Notes under the pieces: model-generated
The model's input: only the letters and a program-made list of their open reading frames with translations
Told to the model about the DNA's origin: nothing
Databases searched by the model: none
Source of the DNA: Actomonas sp051209155
GTDB lineage: Bacteria; Verrucomicrobiota; Verrucomicrobiia; Opitutales; Opitutaceae
DNA: 64,000 bases
Reading direction: 5' to 3' (one strand)
NCBI GenBank assembly: GCA_051209155.1
Contig: JBPJGB010000006.1
Program-made: the position numbers and the translations under genes
In this document: positions 34,858-44,429 of the stretch, piece by piece
Layout: each line of letters begins with the position of its first letter
How positions within the stretch are numbered: position 1 is the stretch's first letter

Positions 34858-35372
34858 TCTTCGTATTCCGCCGGAGGTTCTTCCGTTCCGGCAGCTTGGT
34901 AGTGGCTTTTGCCGCCGGTCTTTTCGATGAGTTTGGTTTCGCCGATCACGATGTCGTGCGTCACGGCTTTGCCCATGTCGTAGAGGGTGAGCGCGGCGAC
35001 GGTCGCGCCGGTCAGGGCTTCCATTTCGACGCCGGTCTTGGCCGTGACCGAAACGCGGCAGTGGATCTCCACTTCGATCGAACCATCGGGGGCCGGGGCG
35101 CGGGGGTGCAGCTCAACCGAGCAGTTGTCGAGCGGCAGCGGATGGCAGAGCGGGATCAACTCGCTGGTGCGCTTCGCCCCCATCACGCCGGCGAGGCTGG
35201 CGGTCTGGAAGACCGGACCCTTTTTGCCCGTGATCTCCTTGTCGCGGATGAGTGCGGCGAGGGCGGCGGGCAGGCGCACGATGGCGAGCGCGTGCGCCGT
35301 GCGCAGGGTGGGGGACTTGGCGCCCACATCCACCATGCGGGGCCGGTTCTGTTCGTCCAAATGCGAGAGCAT
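34854..35372 (-). CDS. moaC: Cyclic pyranopterin monophosphate synthase MoaC
   Basis: This 172-residue enzyme makes cPMP, the second step of Moco synthesis, from the MoaA product. Hallmarks are MVDVGAKSPTLRTA, GAKRTSELIPLCHPLPL with the active-site Lys/His region, and GVEMEALTGATVAALTLYDM. It lies 26 bases downstream of moeA and overlaps moaD by four bases. Confidence 0.96.
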   Translation of the reverse strand: MLSHLDEQNRPRMVDVGAKSPTLRTAHALAIVRLPAALAALIRDKEITGKKGPVFQTASLAGVMGAKRTSELIPLCHPLPLDNCSVELHPRAPAPDGSIEVEIHCRVSVTAKTGVEMEALTGATVAALTLYDMGKAVTHDIVIGETKLIEKTGGKSHYQAAGTEEPPAEYEE

Positions 35373-35398
35373 GGTTGTGAGCTTATCGCGGCGGCGGA

Positions 35399-36616
35399 TC
35401 AGGTCCAGCGCCAGAAATCAAATGCGGCGCCGGCCGCGAAACTTTCCTGGTCGGCGGGCAGCTCGACGAAGCCGTCGGTGCCGAGCAGTCCGCCGAGATC
35501 GCCGGAGGTGTTGAAGGGCGCGGGCCGGGCCAGCGTGCGGCCGTCGTCACTGGTTTGGAGTAACACCGGCAGCATGAAGGCGAGGGGCTTGGTGAAGCGG
35601 AATGGTTCCGCCAGGACGACGCGCTCGGTCGCGGTGGGCATGGCGCCCAGCATGTGGCGAAGCGCGGGCAGCACGTAGCGGTGCAGGCAGGTGATGGTCG
35701 ACACCGGGTTGCCCGGCAGCGCGAACACCGGTGTGCGTCGCGGGCTCGTGCCAAACCACATCGGTTTGCCCGGTCGTTGAGCAATGCCGTGCAGGTGGGC
35801 GGTGACTTTGAGTTCCGCGAGGGCGTTCGGGATATGGTCGAGTTTGCCTTTGGACACCCCGCCGGTCAGGAGCACGACGTCGAACTCGGCCAGAACCCGC
35901 CGGAGGGTGGCGTCGATCTCCGGCCGGTGATCGCGGAGGTGGAAACGTTCCACGCGACCCACCAGACCGCTTTGCAGCAGCGTGGCGCGCAGGGCGTGGT
36001 CGTTGGATCGGCGAATCTGGTGGGCGCCGAGGTTGGGGGCGTCGACTTCCACCAACTCGTCGCCGGTGGCGAGCACGGCTACGGCGGGGCGCGTGGCCAC
36101 GCGGACTTGGGCGGCGCCGACCGTCGCGGCGATGGCGATCTCCCGGCCCGTGAGGCGGGTGCCGGCGGCGATGAGCTCCGTGCCCGGGCTGAAGTCGCTG
36201 CCGCGGGCGTGGATGTTTTGGCCGGCGACGCAGGTCACGCCGGCCGCGAAGATCACGGTGTCGCCATCGCGGGTGGTTTCCTCGTAGGGCACGATGGCGT
36301 CGGCCCCTTTGGGCAACACCGCGCCGGTGGCGACTTCGATGGCGAGTCCGGCGGCGTCGATCGACTTCGCGACCATGCCGGCGGCTTGGAAACCGACGCA
36401 CCGCAAACGGCGTTCCCCCGAGGCATCCGCGAGGTCGGCGCTGCGCACCGCAAAGCCATCCATCGTGATGCGGTCAAAGGGCGGCAGCGGACGATCGGCC
36501 GCCACGGCGGTGCGCAGGATGCGGCCGTGGGCGGAGGCCAGCGGGCAGTCCTCGGTGGGCAGGCGCGGCAGGTGTTGCTGGATGATGCGGGCGGCTTCGG
36601 CGGGGGAGGGCGGCAT
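35399..36616 (-). CDS. moeA: Molybdopterin molybdotransferase MoeA
   Basis: This 405-residue enzyme inserts molybdate into adenylated molybdopterin. It shows FDRITMDGFAVR and AVLPKGADAIVPYEE in the N-terminal parts, VLATGDELVEVD, VLLTGGVSKGKLDHIPNAL in the MoCF domain, and VFALPGNPVSTITCLHRYV. All match the family. The start MPPSPAEA was chosen; longer starts run into the moaA leader on the other strand. It heads the moeA-moaC-moaD run and is divergent from moaA across 107 bases. Confidence 0.95.
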   Translation of the reverse strand: MPPSPAEAARIIQQHLPRLPTEDCPLASAHGRILRTAVAADRPLPPFDRITMDGFAVRSADLADASGERRLRCVGFQAAGMVAKSIDAAGLAIEVATGAVLPKGADAIVPYEETTRDGDTVIFAAGVTCVAGQNIHARGSDFSPGTELIAAGTRLTGREIAIAATVGAAQVRVATRPAVAVLATGDELVEVDAPNLGAHQIRRSNDHALRATLLQSGLVGRVERFHLRDHRPEIDATLRRVLAEFDVVLLTGGVSKGKLDHIPNALAELKVTAHLHGIAQRPGKPMWFGTSPRRTPVFALPGNPVSTITCLHRYVLPALRHMLGAMPTATERVVLAEPFRFTKPLAFMLPVLLQTSDDGRTLARPAPFNTSGDLGGLLGTDGFVELPADQESFAAGAAFDFWRWT

Positions 36617-36723
36617 GGGCGGGGCGGAAGGCTCAGGTAGTCGCCGGGGGAGCTTGGGTGCAACCCCCGGGATGTGTGCGCGGGGTTGTGTCCGCCGCAA
36701 ATGCCGTCTTGGTGTGCATCCTC

Positions 36724-37746
36724 ATGTCCGCTGCTCCGACCCTCGACACCCAAGGCCGTCCGGTCCACGACCTGCGCATCTCGGTCACGGATCGCTGCAA
36801 CTTCCGGTGTCCGTATTGCATGCCCAAGGAGGTGTTCGGGCCGGGTTATCCGTTTCTGCGCGATCCGCAGCTGATGACCGCCGACGAGATTGTGCGCATC
36901 GCGGGCGCTTTCGTGGAACTGGGCGTGGAGAAGATCCGGTTGACCGGCGGCGAGCCGCTGCTGCGCGCCGATTTGCCGGAGCTGATCGCACGTTTCAAAA
37001 CCGAACTGGGGGTGCCGGACGTGGCGCTCACGACCAACGGCTGGCTCTTGGAAAAGCGGCTGCCCGACCTGCAGCGGGCGGGATTGGACCGAGTCAATGT
37101 GTCGGTCGACTCGCTGCGCGCCGAGGTCGCGGGCCGGTTGAATGGCCGGGGCCTCGACTCCGGTCGCGTCTTGGCGGCCATCGATGCGGCGGTGGCGGCG
37201 GGCCTGCGCGTAAAGATCAACACCGTCGTGCAGCGCGGGGTGAATGACGACGAGATCGAGGCGATGGCCGGCTACTTTCGCGATCGCACGCTGCCCCTGC
37301 GCTTCATCGAGTTCATGGATGTGGGCAACACCAACCACTGGAGCGGCGCGCAGGTGGTGTCGGCGCAGGAGATCGTTGATCGTATCGGCGCCCGCTGGCC
37401 ACTGGAGCCGATCGGGCCTACCTATCGTGGGGAGGTGGCGCGGCGCTACCGCTATGCCGATGGCCAGGGTGAGATCGGCATCATTGCCTCCATCACTGAA
37501 CCTTTTTGCCGAGATTGCCACCGCGCCCGCTTGTCGGCCGACGGCAAACTCTACACCTGCCTCTTCACCGCACTCGGTTGGGATGTCCTCGGCTGTCTGC
37601 GTGCCGGTGTCGATGCCGAGCACCTAAAGCGTTACATTCAAAGAATTTGGAGTGGGCGTCGGGACCGCTATTCCGATGAGCGAGCGGAGCTGATCGAGCG
37701 GGGTGAACTACGGCCGAAGGCCGAGATGAGCTACCTCGGTGGCTAG
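36724..37746 (+). CDS. moaA: GTP 3',8-cyclase MoaA
   Basis: This 340-residue radical SAM enzyme starts Moco synthesis by cyclising GTP. The N-terminal cluster motif is CNFRCPYC preceded by RISVTDR; TGGEPLLR is the SAM-binding Gly-rich loop. The second [4Fe-4S] site lies near the C terminus: FCRDCHRARLSADGKLYTC. It ends YLGG, the Gly-Gly tail needed for activity. It is divergent from moeA. No molybdoenzyme is encoded in the window; the cofactor must serve enzymes elsewhere. Confidence 0.96.
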   Translation: MSAAPTLDTQGRPVHDLRISVTDRCNFRCPYCMPKEVFGPGYPFLRDPQLMTADEIVRIAGAFVELGVEKIRLTGGEPLLRADLPELIARFKTELGVPDVALTTNGWLLEKRLPDLQRAGLDRVNVSVDSLRAEVAGRLNGRGLDSGRVLAAIDAAVAAGLRVKINTVVQRGVNDDEIEAMAGYFRDRTLPLRFIEFMDVGNTNHWSGAQVVSAQEIVDRIGARWPLEPIGPTYRGEVARRYRYADGQGEIGIIASITEPFCRDCHRARLSADGKLYTCLFTALGWDVLGCLRAGVDAEHLKRYIQRIWSGRRDRYSDERAELIERGELRPKAEMSYLGG

Positions 37747-37817
37747 AAGCGCAAATATGGCTGCCGGGCCCGCGTGGGGGCGGTTGGGCCGTTGGTCCCC
37801 AGATCCCTTTTTTGACT

Positions 37818-37897
37818 AGGGTGACTACCTCTTTGTCGTCCTTAAAATAGGTATATTTACACCTAATTTTCCGATTGGCGAGCTAGGGTGTATACCT
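37818..37897. promoter_or_regulatory. Three AGG...CCT operator-like repeats before the giant surface protein
   Basis: AGGGTGACTACCT (37818-37830) and AGGGTGTATACCT (37885-37897) are near-identical 13-mers. Between them TAGGTATATTTACACCTA (37848-37865) is an inverted repeat of the same style. The last lies just 13 bases before the ATG. They look like binding sites for one dimeric regulator, which is not known. Confidence 0.45.
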
Positions 37898-37910
37898 CAA
37901 AACATATGGT

Positions 37911-40900
37911 ATGTTCCGGCGACTGCCTCGTTTCCTCACCCTCTCGACCGCTTTCTTGGCGGGCTCGATGGGTCTGTCGCGCGCTCAGGTTTTGACCGAG
38001 AGCTTCACCGGAACGACCGCCAGCGGCTGGGTCTTTGATGGCTCTGGCTTCACCCCGGTTCTGACGGCTTCGCAGGGAATCGACACCGCGGGTGACGGTT
38101 GGCTGCGTCTCACCTCCAACGGCGGCAATCAGGCCACGAGTGCTTATTTCGACACGGCCTTCAACTCGGCCGGTGCGACCGTGTATGCGTCCTTCGAATA
38201 CGCCACTTGGGGTGGCTCCGGCGCGGACGGTATCACCTTCTTCCTGTTCGACGGCAGCACGACGTTCAACGTCGGCGCCAACGGTGGCTCGCTCGGTTAC
38301 GCGCAGAAGGTGGGCCAGGGTGCCAGCGACGACCCGGGTCTCGCCGGCGGTTACATCGGCGTGGCGATCGACGAGTTTGGCAATTTCTCCAACGCGACCG
38401 AGGGACGCATCGGTGGTATCGGTCAAACTCCGGACTCCATCGCGGTGCGCGGCTCGGAAGCTTCAGGTTATGCTTACCTCGGTGGCAGCGGCACCCTGCC
38501 GACTTCCATCGACACCCCGGGGGTCAGCACGCGTCCGACGGTCGTGAATCAGGTCCAGATCCTCCTCAACGCGACCAACCAACTTACGGTCACCCTCCAG
38601 CAGGGTGGCACCTCTCCGCAGACCATCCTGCAGATGGACCTGTCCGCTTACGAGCGTCCCGAAACGCTCAAGCTCGGTTTTACCTCCGGCACCGGCGGGG
38701 CCAACAACTACCACGAGGTGCGCAATGTCGAAGCCTCCACCATCGGCGCCAGCCTTTGGTCCAATTCGCTCGGCACCAGCACCTGGGCATCCAACAACAA
38801 TTGGAACCCGACCGTCACCCCGGGCAACGGCGAAGACATCCTCTTCGACAACACCTACGTTTCGACCAACCAGACCATCGACACCGCCGCCGACCGTTCC
38901 GTCCGCTCGATCACCTTCGACGCGCCCTTCGATTACACGCTCAACAACAACACGATCACCTTCGACAACGGCGGCGTCGCGGGCTTCTCCGGCATCGCTG
39001 CCACCCAGACTCACGGCAGCGGCGATCACACGATCAATTCGGACCTCGCCGCCGAGAACGACATCTATGTTCGCAACACCAACAGCGGCGAACTGAACCT
39101 CAACGGCGACCTCGCCACCAACGGCAACACCGTCACCTTCGACGGCACCGGTCCGACCACCGCCACCGGCTCCATCACGGGCAGTGGCGACATCATCAAG
39201 AATGATCCCGGCACGCTGACTCTCTCGGGCGCCAGCACCTACACCGGCGGCACCACTGTCAACAACGGCACCCTTTACGCCGATTCCTCCACCGCGCTGG
39301 GCACCGGCACGCTCACCCTCGCCGGTGGCACCGTGGGTTCCACCAACGACTCCACCGTCGCCAACAACGTTACTCTGACCGGCAGCGCCGGCATGGACGG
39401 ATTCGCGACCACCGGCACCCTGACGCAGAACGGCGGCAACTACACCCTCGGCCTTACCGACAGCACCCTCGCCAACGTCAACCTTTCCGACAACAACACC
39501 GCTCGCACCCTCACCACCGACGTTTCCGGCACCAGCACCATCACGGGCACCATCGCCAACGGCGGCACCGGCGCCGGCAACCTCACCAAGACCGGCTCCG
39601 GCGAACTCATTCTTTCCGGCAGCAACACCTACACCGGCACCACCACGATCAGCGAGGGGACCATCACTCTTGGCGGCAACGATCGCCTGCACAACTCGAG
39701 CGACCTCGTCCTCGGGGCCGGTGCCAGCCTCAACCTCAACGGCTACTCCGAGCGCATCGACAACCTTACCGGTGGCGACGGCGCCTCGATCAACTACGGT
39801 CCCACTGGCACCGCCAACACTTTCCTGTTCGACAACTACACCGCTCCCACCAGCGGTGTGCTGGTCATCAATAATTGGGAGCAGGGCACCGACGCTCTCG
39901 CCACCACCGTCAATAGCCAGAACGTCAGCACCATCTACCTGTCCGGTTACGGCGTCGCCACCTACACCGGCTCCACCACCACCTATGATGGCTCCGGCAC
40001 GGGTTACCTGCTCGGTGCCGCGGTGGTCACGGAGAAGGAGTGGGACGGCAGCTCGAGCAGCACTTGGACCAGCAACTTCAACTGGACCTCTCCCACGGAG
40101 CCTTCGTCCACCCAGATCGCTCTTTTTGATGACCTCGGTTTGGGTCGGACCTCGGTCAACCTCGACTCCTCCCAAACCATCGCCGGCATCAAGTTCGGTG
40201 AGAACGCGACGTCCACCTACAACATCTCCAGCTCGACGTCGGACATCACCCTCACCGGCACCGTCCCCTACATCCAGCAGCAGAGCGATGTCACTCAGGA
40301 GCTCTATTTCGACGACCTGTTCATGGCCAACAACACCGTCGTCGACATCACCGGCGCGGGCGACCTGGTCATCAACGCCGACATCAAGGAGACCGGTGGT
40401 TCCTACGCCCTGATCAAGGATGGCATCGGTGACGGCAAGCTGATCATCAACAGCAATTTCAGCCAGTATTCGGGCGGTCTCTACATCAACAACGGCATCG
40501 TTCAGTCCCAGTTCAGCGGTGCCCTCGGTTCCGGCACGGGCCAGATCGCTGATGGCGGTGCGTTGGAGCTCTCCAACGTCGGCACCACCACCAATAACAT
40601 CAACCTCGCCGGCACCGGCGTGGATAACGGCGGCGCCATCCACAACGTCGCTGGCACCAACACCCTCTCCGGCACCCTCACCCAAACCTCCGCCACCCGT
40701 TATGCGGCCGATGCCGGCACCACCCTGAATCTCACTGGCAACCTCACCGGCAGCGGCACCAACACCACCTTCGCCGGCGCGGGCACCATCAACGTTTCCC
40801 AGGTCACCACCGGCTCGGGTAAGGTCACCGTTGAGTCCGGCACCGTCACCTACACCGGTGGCAACGCCAACACCTACACGGGGTCCACCACGGTTTCCTC

Positions 40901-43900
40901 CGGTGCCGATCTTAACCTCAACAAAACCGCCGGCACGAACGCGATCGGCAGCGGCGGCCTCGTGGTCAACAGCGGCACCGTCACCCTGCAACAGAGCAAC
41001 CAGATCGCCAACAGTGCCACCGTCGCCCTCAACGGCACCGGCACCCTCAATCTGAACAACCAGGCCGAGACCATCGCCCGCCTCGACACGACGACCAACA
41101 GCACGGTGGCCCTCGGCACCAGCGGCGCCCTCACGCTCAGCGCCGGCTCGGTGACCAACTCCACCCTCAACGGCAACCTCACCGGCGGCGCCTCTTCCGT
41201 CCTCAACGTCGCCGGCCTGAGCAACGTCTACGTCAACCAGGACAACACCGGCTTCACCGGCACCACCAACGTCCAGTCTGGCACCCTCAACATCTCGACC
41301 AACGAAGCGGTCGGCTCCGGCGCGATCAACGTCGCGTCCGGCGGCAACTTCCAGATTCAGGGCGGCCTCAACATCGACAACACCGTCACCCTCAACGGCA
41401 CCGGCACCGGCGGCAACGGCGCCCTGCAAAACTTCACCGGGTCCAACACGCTTTCCGGTTCCGTGGTGCTCGGCTCCGACGCCCGCGTCGAAACCAACAC
41501 CGGCACCCTCACCCTGTCCGGCACCGTCACCGGCACGGGCAACACCCTTACCGTCGGCGGCACCGCCAACACCGTGATCTCCGGCACCCTCGCCAATGGC
41601 ACCGGCGGCCTCATCAAGGACGAGTCCGGCACCCTCACGCTTTCCGGTGCGAACACCTACACCGGCGCCACCACCGTTTCCGGTGGCACCCTCATTGCCG
41701 CCAACGACGCCGCCCTCGGCACCAGCGCCACCGGCACCACCGTCAACAGCGGAGCCACCCTGGCGCTCACCAACGACATCACCATTGCCGGTGAGGCCCT
41801 CACCAACAACGGCCTGCTCGACAACCGCTCCGGCACCAACACCTACGCCGGCGTCATCTCCGGCACCGGTGACGTCGAGGTCAACGCCGGCCAGCTCACG
41901 CTTTCGGGCGCCAACACTTTCTCCGGCGACATCACCGTCACCAGCGGCACGACCCTGGTCGCCGCCTCCGACGATGCTCTCGGTTCCGGCGGTGGCACCA
42001 CCACGGTCCTGAGTGGTGGCACGCTCGAGCTCACCGGCGGCATCACCTCCGACACCGAAGCCGGCATCACCCTCGCGGGCACCGGCAACGGGGGCGTCGG
42101 CGCCGTGCTCAGTTCCTCCGGCAACAACGTTCTCGACTCCACCTTCACCCTCAGCGGCAACACCACCATCGCCGCTACCGCCGATACGCTCACGCTCGGC
42201 TCCGACGCCAACTCCTACGAGTTTAACCTCAACGGCCACGACCTCACCCTGAACACCGACGGCGGCAACATCACCGTTGAATCCGACCTCACGGGTGCCG
42301 GTGACATCATCAAGAACGGCTCCGGCACCTTGCTGCTCAACCACGGTGAAGCCCTCCCGCTGGTGCTCTCGCCCGACACCGATTTCTACCTCAACGACGG
42401 CCTCACCATCCTCAACACCTACAACAACGACAACGGCGGCATGCAGGGCGAGGTCTTTGTGGGTGATGGCGTGGGCGCCGCGGGTTCCGCGGTGCTGCAG
42501 CAGGGCCTCTACGAGAGCGGTGTCGACATCTCGTCCAACCTCATTTCCGACACCTCCAACATCACCATCAACTCTGATGGTTACTGGGACCTGCAGGGTC
42601 ACAAGGAGGTCATCAACAACCTCACGATGAACGGCGGCACGGTGGAGGCCAAGAACAGCTCCGGCACGGGGGACCGCCTCGACCTCGTCGGCACGCTCAC
42701 CGCCTCCAATAACGCCACGTCCACCATCGACGGTCGCCTCGGTTTCAACAACGACACCGCCAAGTCCGTCGTCGTCGACTCCGGCTCCACGCTCCAAATC
42801 GACGCCGTCCTCTCCAATGGTGGCTTCAACAAGACCGGCGACGGCACCATGGTCCTCTCCGGCGCCAATACCTTCACCGGCACCGCCAAGGTCTCCGACG
42901 GCATCCTGCGCATCGACAACAACTCCAGCCTCGGCGGCACCGCCGGTGGCACCCAGATCCTGTCCGGCGCCCAGCTCCAGCTCGACGGCGTCACCATCGG
43001 CAACGAGGCCCTGCAGCTTGCCGGCACCGGCCACAACTCCGATGGCACCGGCGCCCTCCGTGCCCTCAGCGGCACCACCAACTCCTGGTCCGGCGCGGTC
43101 ACCCTCACCGCCAACGCCGAGATCCAGACCGACTCCGGCGCTTCCCTCACCGTCGGCGGCAACATCACCGGGTCTGGCAAGACTCTCACCGTCGACTCCG
43201 TGGGCAACACCACCTTCAACGGCGTCAACACCTTCAACACGCTCAACAAGACCGGCACCGGCACCCTCACGGTCACCAACACCAACACCTACGCCACCGC
43301 CAACGTGAACGCCGGCACCTTCGCGCTCGGTAACTCCAACATCCTCTCCAACTCGATGGATGTGAACCTCGGCGCTGCCGGCACCTTCCAGGTCGGTTCC
43401 TTCACCGAGGTCATCGACGACCTCACTGGCTCCGGCACCCTTACGATCGCTTCCGGTGGCAATCTGACCATCGACAAGATCGGCGGCTCCCTCTCCAGTG
43501 GCGAACCGAGCGGCGCGTTCACCGGCGTGCTCGACATCGACGGCATCATGACCCTCAACGGCGGCAACATCGGCGCGGCCGACGGCACCGGCTCGACCGG
43601 CACCATGATCCTCACCGCCAACAACACGCTCAACATCGTCGACGACTTCACCTTCGGCGGCACCCTCGAGCTCGCCGACAACACGACCCTCAATCTGGTC
43701 AACAACGGCACCACCTTCAACGTCGACACCCTGCGCGTCACGGGTGACTCCGTGATCGATTTCGCCGGCGCCGACATCGGCACCCTCAACATCGGCACCC
43801 TCGAGATCGACCTCGGCGGCACCATCCTGGCCACCAGCTGGAACAGCTTCTACGACCTCTGGACCGCGACCAACTTCTCCGGTGCGACCCTCGACGAGCG

Positions 43901-44099
43901 TGACAGCACCACCGCGCAGATCACCTTCCAGGGCTTCACCGCCGCCGACACCATCTGGCTCACCTACGACTACGGGGCCAACGAGATCACCGTGCCCGAG
44001 CCGTCCACCTACGGTGCCATCTTCATGGGCACCGCCCTCGCCGGTTTCCTCTGGCGCAAGCGCCGCCGGAAGCAGGCGGGCGCGACGGTCGAAGCATAA
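37911..44099 (+). CDS. Giant PEP-CTERM surface protein with lectin-like and autotransporter-associated beta-strand repeats
   Basis: This 2062-residue protein has a signal peptide (TAFLAGSMGLSRAQ). Next is an L-type-lectin-like domain (about 27-250) with GADGITFFLFDG and GGYIGVAIDEFGNF. The long middle consists of Gly/Thr/Asn-rich beta-helix DNA-repeat-encoded turns, with at least six autotransporter-associated strand units such as KTGSGELILSGSNTYTGTTT and KDESGTLTLSGANTYTGATT. The C terminus is a PEP-CTERM sorting signal: VPEPSTYGAIF, a hydrophobic helix, then WRKRRRK. Exosortase should cleave it; none is seen here. There is no autotransporter barrel. A shared bidirectional terminator follows. 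Carbohydrate binding or biofilm matrix are plausible roles. Confidence 0.93.
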   Translation: MFRRLPRFLTLSTAFLAGSMGLSRAQVLTESFTGTTASGWVFDGSGFTPVLTASQGIDTAGDGWLRLTSNGGNQATSAYFDTAFNSAGATVYASFEYATWGGSGADGITFFLFDGSTTFNVGANGGSLGYAQKVGQGASDDPGLAGGYIGVAIDEFGNFSNATEGRIGGIGQTPDSIAVRGSEASGYAYLGGSGTLPTSIDTPGVSTRPTVVNQVQILLNATNQLTVTLQQGGTSPQTILQMDLSAYERPETLKLGFTSGTGGANNYHEVRNVEASTIGASLWSNSLGTSTWASNNNWNPTVTPGNGEDILFDNTYVSTNQTIDTAADRSVRSITFDAPFDYTLNNNTITFDNGGVAGFSGIAATQTHGSGDHTINSDLAAENDIYVRNTNSGELNLNGDLATNGNTVTFDGTGPTTATGSITGSGDIIKNDPGTLTLSGASTYTGGTTVNNGTLYADSSTALGTGTLTLAGGTVGSTNDSTVANNVTLTGSAGMDGFATTGTLTQNGGNYTLGLTDSTLANVNLSDNNTARTLTTDVSGTSTITGTIANGGTGAGNLTKTGSGELILSGSNTYTGTTTISEGTITLGGNDRLHNSSDLVLGAGASLNLNGYSERIDNLTGGDGASINYGPTGTANTFLFDNYTAPTSGVLVINNWEQGTDALATTVNSQNVSTIYLSGYGVATYTGSTTTYDGSGTGYLLGAAVVTEKEWDGSSSSTWTSNFNWTSPTEPSSTQIALFDDLGLGRTSVNLDSSQTIAGIKFGENATSTYNISSSTSDITLTGTVPYIQQQSDVTQELYFDDLFMANNTVVDITGAGDLVINADIKETGGSYALIKDGIGDGKLIINSNFSQYSGGLYINNGIVQSQFSGALGSGTGQIADGGALELSNVGTTTNNINLAGTGVDNGGAIHNVAGTNTLSGTLTQTSATRYAADAGTTLNLTGNLTGSGTNTTFAGAGTINVSQVTTGSGKVTVESGTVTYTGGNANTYTGSTTVSSGADLNLNKTAGTNAIGSGGLVVNSGTVTLQQSNQIANSATVALNGTGTLNLNNQAETIARLDTTTNSTVALGTSGALTLSAGSVTNSTLNGNLTGGASSVLNVAGLSNVYVNQDNTGFTGTTNVQSGTLNISTNEAVGSGAINVASGGNFQIQGGLNIDNTVTLNGTGTGGNGALQNFTGSNTLSGSVVLGSDARVETNTGTLTLSGTVTGTGNTLTVGGTANTVISGTLANGTGGLIKDESGTLTLSGANTYTGATTVSGGTLIAANDAALGTSATGTTVNSGATLALTNDITIAGEALTNNGLLDNRSGTNTYAGVISGTGDVEVNAGQLTLSGANTFSGDITVTSGTTLVAASDDALGSGGGTTTVLSGGTLELTGGITSDTEAGITLAGTGNGGVGAVLSSSGNNVLDSTFTLSGNTTIAATADTLTLGSDANSYEFNLNGHDLTLNTDGGNITVESDLTGAGDIIKNGSGTLLLNHGEALPLVLSPDTDFYLNDGLTILNTYNNDNGGMQGEVFVGDGVGAAGSAVLQQGLYESGVDISSNLISDTSNITINSDGYWDLQGHKEVINNLTMNGGTVEAKNSSGTGDRLDLVGTLTASNNATSTIDGRLGFNNDTAKSVVVDSGSTLQIDAVLSNGGFNKTGDGTMVLSGANTFTGTAKVSDGILRIDNNSSLGGTAGGTQILSGAQLQLDGVTIGNEALQLAGTGHNSDGTGALRALSGTTNSWSGAVTLTANAEIQTDSGASLTVGGNITGSGKTLTVDSVGNTTFNGVNTFNTLNKTGTGTLTVTNTNTYATANVNAGTFALGNSNILSNSMDVNLGAAGTFQVGSFTEVIDDLTGSGTLTIASGGNLTIDKIGGSLSSGEPSGAFTGVLDIDGIMTLNGGNIGAADGTGSTGTMILTANNTLNIVDDFTFGGTLELADNTTLNLVNNGTTFNVDTLRVTGDSVIDFAGADIGTLNIGTLEIDLGGTILATSWNSFYDLWTATNFSGATLDERDSTTAQITFQGFTAADTIWLTYDYGANEITVPEPSTYGAIFMGTALAGFLWRKRRRKQAGATVEA

Positions 44100-44107
44100 A
44101 CTCAAAA

Positions 44108-44128
44108 AGGGCTGCCCGAGGCAGCCCT
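44108..44128. terminator. Bidirectional terminator between the giant gene and the DUF2892 gene
   Basis: AGGGCTGCC and GGCAGCCCT form a nine-base perfect stem with loop CGA. On the plus strand it runs into GCTTTGTT; on the minus strand into TTTTTGAG. Confidence 0.85.
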
Positions 44129-44160
44129 GCTTTGTTGGCGAACCGGCTTGCCGCCAGCCG

Positions 44161-44352
44161 CTACGCCTTCGGCCGCTTGCAAGTGCTGAGCCCAAACGGC
44201 AGGTAAGCCGGGCACCAGCCGATCGCGGCGGTCAGCAACGGCACGAGCCCGACGAGGCCCCAGTAGCTTTTGAAATAGGCCCCGGCGCCGAGCACGGCGA
44301 GGCCAAGAATGATGCGAACGATGCGGTCGGCGGATCCAACGTTGGAAGTCAT
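44161..44352 (-). CDS. DUF2892 (YgaP-like) small membrane protein
   Basis: This 63-residue protein has the DUF2892 pattern: NVGSADRIVRIILGLAVLGAG, then a second helix LVGLVPLLTAAIGWCPAYLPFGLSTC. In other proteins this domain is fused to rhodanese as in YgaP. The two cysteines in GWCPAYLPFGLSTC are conserved in the family. It lies downstream of the Crp/Fnr gene on the same strand, 77 bases away; the function is unknown. Confidence 0.85.
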   Translation of the reverse strand: MTSNVGSADRIVRIILGLAVLGAGAYFKSYWGLVGLVPLLTAAIGWCPAYLPFGLSTCKRPKA

Positions 44353-44429
44353 GATGTTTGGGAGGGTTGAGCGTTTCGATTGATGGGAACGCGCCCATCC
44401 TAGCCCAACCGCCCGCCGGCTTCCGTGAC

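Noticed and set aside
39100..43400. Tandem DNA repeats suspected as CRISPR or VNTR
   Set aside because: They encode degenerate beta-strand units in frame; spacing and sequence vary and no true repeat-spacer pattern exists.
38463..44195. A 1910-codon open frame antisense to the giant surface gene
   Set aside because: It is a shadow caused by the Gly/Thr/Asn codon pattern of the repeats: residues are Val/Gly/Ala/Glu-rich without domains, and the sense frame has signal peptide, lectin and PEP-CTERM motifs.
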